Assembly (NCBI GenBank): GCA_028456385.1
Contig: JALNQF010000718.1
Coordinates: forward strand, 1 to 15,773
Direction: 5' to 3'
DNA: 15,773 bases
From: Ophiosphaerella korrae
Lineage: Eukaryota > Ascomycota > Dothideomycetes > Pleosporales > Phaeosphaeriaceae
The translations under genes and the position numbers were made by a program. The number at the start of each line of letters is the position of its first letter. The first letter of the stretch is position 1. Of the stretch, positions 10,385 to 15,773 are shown piece after piece. A model generated the notes under the pieces. It did not search any database. It was given only the letters and a program-made list of their open reading frames with translations, and had not been told where the DNA came from.

Positions 10385-11050
10385 AATTAAAACCTTCTAG
10401 AACGCCTAGTAGTAAGCTAAGAGAACTAGTATTACTAACAATAAATAGAGAGATAATAGAGACGTCTAGTATAGGACCTACTATAGTAATATTAAACGCT
10501 TTATCTAAGTCTAACTTAGCTTCTAGAGCTACTAACTACTTAGCTAATTTCTTATTATTTAAGGCCTTTATCTTATAAAGATAAGAGAGACAAGCTTAAT
10601 TCTTTACTAGCTTACTCTACGCAAGCTCTTAGATACGCTTATACTTAGCTTTAGCCTCTACAATTTAAGATAGTAATTTCTCTTAAGTTTAGTTAATAGC
10701 TTTCTCTATTATTATTAAGCTTAGACGCAAGAATAAGTATAATAAACCTATACTTAGAAAGAGAAACACTAGATACGTTATAAGAACTACGTATATTTAT
10801 ATAAATATACGCCTTATAAGCCCTACTATTATTTATAGAAATAATATAAGGAAGAGACTTAGGGTTTAACTTAGGAGAAGTATAATAAGAATAAGGAAAT
10901 ATTTTAATACTATTACGTAATACGCGATTAGTAAGGAGGTAGTAACAATATATAGATAAAATAGGTATAAGAGAGGATAAAGAACTCTATATTAATAAAG
11001 AAACTAGACTAATAACTTTAGCTTTAGGATAAGAAAACTAAAACCTACCT
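10385..11050 (+). other. Long 3' region of copy A between pol and 3' LTR
   Basis: About 665 nt separate the pol stop from the purine tract. The pol frame does not continue. No sense-strand domain is recognised. The antisense strand holds two overlapping frames (separate entry). The first ~360 nt are also present in copy B (1-363), so this is part of the element and not a later insertion. Confidence 0.7.
10693..10986 (-). pseudogene. Antisense reading frame of unknown function in the 3' region of copy A
   Basis: On the minus strand 97 codons are open from after a TAG (10987-10989) to the TAA at 10693-10695, in DNA where RIP has made stops very frequent elsewhere. The reading is Ser/Tyr/Lys-rich, for example K-L-N-P-K-S-L-P near 10860 and S-S-V-S-L-S-K-Y near 10755. 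A second antisense frame overlaps it and runs from about 10740 towards 10380; it is rich in Lys, Glu, Ala and Leu (E-A-K-A-K-Y-K-R-I; L-E-A-K-L-D-L-D-K-A), broken by about six TAA/TAG. That frame looks coiled-coil-like and recurs in copy B at 1-363. There is no recognisable domain. It could be a spliced or frameshifted antisense gene, or chance. Confidence 0.35.
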
Positions 11051-11064
11051 AGAGAGAGAGATAG
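11051..11064 (+). other. Polypurine tract of copy A
   Basis: AGAGAGAGAGATAG directly precedes the 3' LTR start at 11065. A purine run in this position primes plus-strand DNA synthesis in LTR elements. Only one T interrupts it. Confidence 0.75.
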
Positions 11065-11492
11065 TGTTATAGGTGTAATAGAGGAAATTAAGATAGAACT
11101 AATTAGTCTTAATCTAGGCGCTAACAAAGTATAAGACAAGTAAGGTAATAACCTTAATTAGGAAGCTATATATAACTAAGACACCTAGGCTAATCTATAA
11201 TCTATAGACTCTTAGTAACTATAGATTATAGATTAAGATAATCTATAATCTACTAGTCTTAGTAACTATAGATTATAGATTATAATAAGTATATAGTTAG
11301 TAGAATACGTATTATTAAGATAGTATTAGTAATTTAATCTATTAACTATAGAACGCTAGTATAAGATAGTTATAAAATATCTTCTACTATTTATAGTTAT
11401 TATAGATTCCTATATAAACTTTTGTTATTATCTCCTAATCTATAGACCCCCTATTATAAGTGCCTATAGTCGACGATAGGTAGCCTATTATA
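11065..11492 (+). repeat. 3' LTR of copy A (428 bp)
   Basis: It starts TGTTATAGGTG and ends in TATA where the family has CA. It keeps the terminal TG that the 5' LTR has lost. Compared with the 5' LTR, by eye about 24 transitions, one T/A transversion and one 1-nt indel are seen. Several sites here are less mutated than in the 5' LTR and others more, so the two were damaged independently after insertion. Confidence 0.95.
11191..11283 (+). repeat. Double stem-loop in the 3' LTR of copy A
   Basis: The arms are 17 bp (11191-11207 with 11219-11235) and 15 bp (11238-11252 with 11269-11283). The outermost pair of the first stem found in the other two LTRs is broken here by one G-to-A change. Confidence 0.88.
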
Positions 11493-11497
11493 TCTAT
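11493..11497 (+). repeat. Target-site duplication of copy A, right copy (TCTAT)
   Basis: TCTAT is identical to 4499-4503 and directly follows the 3' LTR. Copy B coding sequence continues from here on the minus strand. Confidence 0.95.
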
Positions 11498-12796
11498 TAC
11501 TTATACTATTTCTTTTAGCTAAGCTTTTATTCTCTTTTTTATTATAGCTACTCTATATCTCTATTTCTATTTCTATAGAAACTATACTACTCTCTATTTA
11601 CTAAAAAGATATATATAGTAGTTGTTATTATAATAAAAGGTCTAGTAAAGTATTACGTATTATACTTCTTTACTCCTAGCTACCTTCTCCTAAGGTTTAG
11701 CTTATACTTATAGTACTTCTTTCTTCTTCTTAGTTATTTTTAACTAAGTCTCTTTTTTTAGGTCCTTACTTCTATAGTCTTTTACAAAGTATCTTAGTTT
11801 CCTATATTTATAATATACTATATCCCTCTTCTTTTATAATTAGTAGTCTTTCGCGTAGTAGCCTTTCTTACTATAGTTAAAGTACGTAAAGTCTTTATTC
11901 TTCTTCTTCTTTTTATCTTTATTAGCGTTAAAGACTATTAGGTCTCCTTTATTATAATTCTAGGTATAACCTTTATATTTATTCTTTCTCTATTCTTAAA
12001 GATTATTATTAATCTATATTACCTATTACTTTAAGGCTTCTAGTGTCCTTAGTTTTTCTATATATATTATCTTGTATCTAATTTTAGAGTTAAGTCCTTA
12101 TTTAAATTATAATATTAAGGCTAACTCGTTCTATTCTATATTTTGTAATAATTATTTAAATTACAATATATACTTAGGAATACTCTAACTTTATATAAGC
12201 TTCTCTAGCTATTCTTTAGCTTATTAGGTAATATCTATATCTCTAAATACTACTCTTATTTGTTTAGTAAAGTACTCGTAACTTCTAAAAATAGCTCTAG
12301 TTTTATCTTTCTAGGTTATTAGTAAATGCGTCGTGTAATTAGTTTAGTAAGGTTCGTACTATCTTATTACGTCTTCTTTAAGGTATAATCTAATATATAT
12401 TACCTTCTTTTCTTTTATATTAAAGTATAGTACTTATATATCTATCTAGAGTTATACTAATATAATAAAGGGTCTTAATTTCTCTCTTTCTCTATTAAAC
12501 TTCTTAAGTATAGGTATCTTAGGTAGTTTCTTTGTCGTACTTATTTCTAATCTTTAGGTAATTAGTTCTATCTAATTCTATCCTTAGATAATAGCTTTAA
12601 TTTATACCTTGTTCTATTTTGCGTAATCTTGTAGTTCCTTATTTTACGTCTCTAAGGCGTTAATTACTATTTTTATATCTTCTTTGTTATTAATTAGCTA
12701 GTTAAGATAACTTTTAATTATTTCCTATATAGTACTATCTAATTCTAGACTACTCTTAGGGGCTTTACCTAATTATTTAGTTAAACTTTCTACTAT
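11498..12796 (-). pseudogene. Copy B gag and start of linker (RIP-inactivated, split by copy A)
   Basis: This is the minus-strand gag frame from an ATA at 12796 (the position of the lost ATG, as in copy A) to the insertion point of A. The distance from start to the last Cys position of the second zinc knuckle (11776) is 1020 nt, exactly as in A. In the second knuckle the His that A keeps is also mutated to Tyr and the Gly before it to Arg, so B is more damaged. It continues on the other side of copy A at 4503. Confidence 0.9.
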
Positions 12797-12857
12797 CGTG
12801 TTAGCTAAACTATACGTTACTTATACTTTACTTCTTATAATAACTAAATTAGTAAGG

Positions 12858-13284
12858 TGTTATAGGCTACCTATCGTTAACTATAGGTACTTGTATTAGA
12901 AGTTAGTAGATTAAGAAGTAATAATAAAAGCTTGTATTAGGATCTATAATAACTATAAATAGTAGAAGATATTTTATAACTATCTTATACTAGCGTTCTA
13001 TAGTTAAGGGATTAAATTGCTAATACTATCCTAATAATACGCGTTCTACTAACTATATACTTATTGTAATCTATAATCTATAGTTACTAAGACTAGTAGA
13101 TTATAGATTATTCTAATCTATAATCTATAGTTGCTAAGAGTCTATAGATTATAGATTAGCCTAGGTATCCTAGTTATATGTAGTTTCCTAATTAAAGTTA
13201 TTACCTTACTTGTTCTATGCTTTGTTAGTGCCTAGATCGGGACTAATTAGTTCTATCTCGATTTCCTCTATTACACCTATAACA
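12858..13284 (-). repeat. 5' LTR of copy B (427 bp)
   Basis: Read on the minus strand it starts TGTTATAGGTG at 13284 and ends TATAACA at 12858, so both TG and CA ends are intact. This copy therefore defines the LTR boundaries for the family. It holds the same double stem-loop. Confidence 0.94.
13067..13159 (-). repeat. Double stem-loop in the LTR of copy B
   Basis: The arms are 14 bp (13067-13080 with 13097-13110) and 18 bp (13113-13130 with 13142-13159). The 11-nt loop of the 18-bp stem (13131-13141) is the exact complement of the loop in the 5' LTR of copy A. Confidence 0.88.
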
Positions 13285-13289
13285 GCACT
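13285..13289 (+). repeat. Probable target-site duplication of copy B, right copy (GCACT)
   Basis: GCACT abuts the outer end of the B LTR and is the start of copy C sequence (equivalent to copy A 8012-8016). The partner copy should lie left of this window, outside the B 3' LTR. Confidence 0.65.
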
Positions 13290-15567
13290 AGTAGTATTTT
13301 AAGAAAGAATTAATATAGTATTAAGAGAATACTTAAACGTATTTATATTTATATACTTAGATAATATCCTTATATTCTTAGAAATAGAAGAAGAATATAT
13401 ATAATATATATACAAAGTACTAGAAAAGCTAGTAGAAAATAAACTATTTCTTAAAATAAGAAAATATAAATTCTATATAAAAGAAATAGATTTCCTTAGA
13501 TTTATTATTAAACTAGGAAAAATAAAGGTTAACTTAGAAGAGATTAAGTTAATTAATAAATAGCTAATACTAAAAAACCTAAAAGAAGTATAATAATTTT
13601 ATAAGCTAGTAAACTTTTATAAAAAGTTAATAGTAAAATAGTCTAAAGATATAGAACTTATAATAAGACTTATAAAGAAAGATATACTATATAAATATAT
13701 AATAGAATATAATAAAGTATTTAATAAAATTAAAAGGAAGTTTATAAAGAATCTAGTTATTAGAATATATAATCTAGACCTACTAGTAATAGTAAAAATA
13801 GACGCGTCTAACTTAGTTTATAGAATAGTACTAATATAAAAATACTTAGTTAAATACTTCTCTAAAAAAATAAAGCTAGCTAAGCTTAACTACTTAATTT
13901 ATAATAAAGAGATACTAGTAATTTATAAAGCGTTTAAGTAATAAAGAGTATACTTATAAGAAGTAAATTACTAAATAAAAGTCTATATAGACTATAAGAA
14001 TCTTATAGGATCTATAATAAATAAAGACTTATTATAATACTATATAAGATAGTAGGAATTCCTATTAATATCTAACTTAGAAATTATATATATAAAAGAG
14101 AAAGATAATTAATTTATAGATAATTTTAGTAGAAGACTAGACTTATAAAAAGAAGTAAACGCTACTAGTATAGTTTTAGTTAAGAATAAAGAAAGATATT
14201 TAGTCCTAAATATACTTAAAATAGCTATAATACTTAAAAAAAAAAGAAAAAGTAGTAAGCTAAATAAATAGATTTAGAGAATAATATAAGAAGTATCTAA
14301 AGAAATAGAAAAACTAGAGAATTAAGAAAGATTTATATAAGCTTATAGAAAGATATATATTCTAAGAAAGATCTAAAGAGAATTTATATAATAATTATAT
14401 AAATTACTAATATATAGATACTATAGAATTAATAAAACCTTAGATAGATTACTATAAAACTACTATATCTTAAAAGTAAAATAACTAGTAATAGAAGTAC
14501 TATAAAACTATATAGAATATTATAGAAATAAGTATAGTAGATATATACTATATAGAATACTATAACTAATAGAAGTACTAAAATAACTATAAAGAGTTAT
14601 TGTAATAGACTTTATTATAAAGCTACCTAAGTTAAAAAACCTAATATTAGGAGTTAAGTATAATAGAATTCTAATAATAGTAAATAAGCTTATAAAATAT
14701 TTATACTTTAGGCTATATAAAAAAAAAGTAGGATAGAAGTTACTATATATTAGATCCTAGGGACTATAATTAGTTAATATAGACTCTTAAACAAGATTAT
14801 TATATATAGAAATATAAAATTTATATTAAAACTATAGAAAATAATAATAGTATAAATAGGAATTAATTATATAATATTAATAGTATATTACTTATAGATA
14901 GATAAATAATTTAAATAAATAAATTAGATAGTAGAATAGTACTTAAGATATTACCCTAACTAAAACTAAAATAACTAAGTATAGCTACTACCTATAGTAT
15001 AGTTAGTATATAATAGTATAAAGAATATAGTAATAAAAGTATTACTTTTCTTTTTAAATTATAGATTTAACTCTAGCGTATATTAAATACTAAGATCTAA
15101 AGAATCTTAGTCTTTAAAAGAAGAAAACCTTACTAATAGACTTAAAGAAATATATAATTAACTAAGATAAGATGTAGAATTCCTATACAATTAGATAGTA
15201 AAATACTATAATAAGAAATACTAAGAAAAACTTTAATTTAGAGAAGAAGAAAAAGTATAGTTAGTATTAAAAAATTTTAAGAGTAAATAACTAAGTTTAA
15301 AACTAGACTATATTAAGATAAAACTATATAAAATTAAGAAAAAAGTTACGCTAGTTATATTTAAACTAAAGCTACTAAATAAGATAAAGATATACTTAAC
15401 CTTCTACGTAGTACTACTAGAGATAGTACTATAAAACGTAGAACTACTAGTATATAAAGTAGATACGTATAGAGAATAAAAAGAATAAAAAGTTAAAGAA
15501 ATCCTAGAATATTAGTTCTATAATAGTAAGAACTACTACTTAGTAAAATAGATAGGTATAGATAAGA
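13285..15567 (+). mobile_element. Copy C of the chromovirus, internal fragment (late RT to chromodomain)
   Basis: It matches copy A 8012 to about 10310 on the same strand. It is entered in mid-RT because copy B is inserted at its left end, and the match stops inside the chromodomain at about 15567. By eye only about 4 CpA and 2 TpG survive in it, against about 24 and 7 in the same part of A, so it is the most heavily RIP-mutated and presumably oldest copy. Confidence 0.93.
13285..15567 (+). pseudogene. Copy C pol fragment: RT end, RNase H, integrase, partial chromodomain
   Basis: The RT box reads Y-L-D-N at 13354-13365, as in A and B. RNase H follows with a 21-nt in-frame deletion near 13838 relative to A. 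A 6-nt expansion in an A-run lies near 14238. A 1-nt deletion in an A-run near 14717-14725 shifts the frame before the integrase core, and the net length is 17 nt shorter than A, so at least one more small indel exists. The second integrase Asp reads TAT (Tyr) at 14805-14807, a G-to-T transversion that RIP does not explain. The chromodomain begins near 15478 and is lost after G-I-D-K-K. Unlike A and B, this copy has frame damage beyond RIP. Confidence 0.9.
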
Positions 15568-15654
15568 AAAGTATTATAATACTAAGTAGTAGGTAAGCTA
15601 TTATATTATATACAATTAGGTTAGGTAATATAGTATAGTAGAATATATAACTAT
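15568..15654. other. Unassigned AT-rich sequence after the copy C break
   Basis: The sequence no longer matches copy A past the chromodomain lysines. It starts with the small palindrome GTATTATAATAC and contains no recognisable frame. It could be the edge of another inserted element or the older host side of a rearrangement. Confidence 0.4.
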
Positions 15655-15766
15655 TTAGTAGTAAATACTTTAGAGTAAATACTCTAGAGTAAATAGTCTA
15701 GAATAAGCGCTCTAGAGTAAACGCTCTAGAGTAAGCGCTTAGGAATAAATACTAGATAGTAAGTAT
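15655..15766 (+). repeat. 14-bp tandem repeat array, about 8 units
   Basis: Consecutive 14-bp units start at 15655, 15669, 15683, 15697, 15711, 15725, 15739 and 15753. The best units read TCTAGAGTAAACGC or TCTAGAGTAAGCGC; the outer ones are TTTAGAGTAAATAC-like, differing mainly by transitions. The central units keep CpG (GCGC), and each carries the palindrome TCTAGA. The array may continue past the right edge. Confidence 0.85.
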
Positions 15767-15773
15767 ATAGGAA

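Larger units (their letters stand above)
4504..11492 (+). mobile_element. Copy A: complete Ty3/gypsy chromovirus LTR retrotransposon, RIP-inactivated
   Basis: This full-length element of 6989 bp has matching LTRs (4504-4932 and 11065-11492) and a 5-bp TCTAT duplication at both ends. Its domain order is gag, protease, RT, RNase H, integrase, which is the Ty3/gypsy (Metaviridae) order, and a chromodomain follows integrase, which defines chromoviruses. It lies in the opposite orientation inside copy B of the same family. All coding parts carry many TAA/TAG stops, so it is non-autonomous now, but structurally it is whole. It has more surviving CpA/TpG than B or C, which fits it being the youngest of the three. 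Confidence 0.96.
11493..13284 (-). mobile_element. Copy B of the chromovirus, 5' segment (LTR, leader, gag)
   Basis: On the minus strand this runs from the B 5' LTR (13284-12858) through the leader and gag to the point hit by copy A. It aligns to copy A 4504-6297 without a gap in gag. The rest of B lies at 4503-1. On its right side B abuts copy C pol sequence at 13285, so B itself is an insertion into C. Confidence 0.95.

Noticed and set aside
14805..14807. Functional change of the integrase active site in copy C (Asp to Tyr)
   Set aside because: The copy already has frameshifts and many stops; this is neutral decay.
1..15773. A novel defence, CRISPR or bacterial system
   Set aside because: No regularly spaced repeats with spacers, no ribosome binding sites and no bacterial genes. 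All large blocks are explained by a fungal Ty3/gypsy family.
1..15773. A genetic code with reassigned TAA/TAG, or a mitochondrial genome
   Set aside because: TAA/TAG replace Gln and Trp, but CpA and TpG are also depleted in non-coding LTRs and motif residues are destroyed in the same way. RIP explains this better than stop reassignment.

Overview
The window is wholly built from nested, mutation-killed LTR retrotransposons, and I found no host gene, tRNA, rRNA or CRISPR in it. The DNA is very AT-rich. CpA and its complement TpG are almost absent, TpA is everywhere, and CpG is still present. That pattern is the signature of repeat-induced point mutation (RIP), so the source is most likely an AT-rich, repeat-dense block of a RIP-competent filamentous ascomycete (Pezizomycotina). 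The species cannot be read from the sequence.

There are three copies of one Ty3/gypsy family with a C-terminal chromodomain (a chromovirus), stacked inside each other. Copy A (4504-11492, + strand) is complete. It has two LTRs of about 428 bp, one continuous gag-pol frame of about 1796 codons, a long 3' region with antisense reading frames, and a purine tract next to the 3' LTR. A 5-bp duplication (TCTAT) flanks it on both sides. Copy A sits inside copy B, which runs on the - strand. B's 5' LTR and gag lie at 11493-13284, and its protease to chromodomain plus part of its 3' region lie at 4503-1. B runs off the left edge. Copy B in turn sits inside copy C (+ strand), of which only the stretch from late RT to part of the chromodomain (13285 to about 15567) is in view. 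The rest of C would lie left of the window.

After about 15568 the match to the family stops inside the chromodomain. The last ~200 bp are unassigned AT-rich DNA ending in a 14-bp tandem repeat array.

The order of insertion (C, then B, then A) agrees with the mutation load. In homologous 2.3-2.4 kb stretches, surviving CpA+TpG sites number about 6 in C, 19 in B and 31 in A (counted by eye). In A and B the pol frame is still in register, apart from TAA/TAG stops that replace Gln and Trp codons. RIP has removed the zinc-binding His and Cys residues (both become Tyr) and some catalytic Asp residues (Asp to Asn). None of the copies can encode a working polyprotein. The most useful observations are the exactly reconstructable self-insertion, the effect of RIP on protein motifs, a conserved double stem-loop in every LTR, the antisense frames in the 3' region, and a 48-bp in-frame deletion between short direct repeats.
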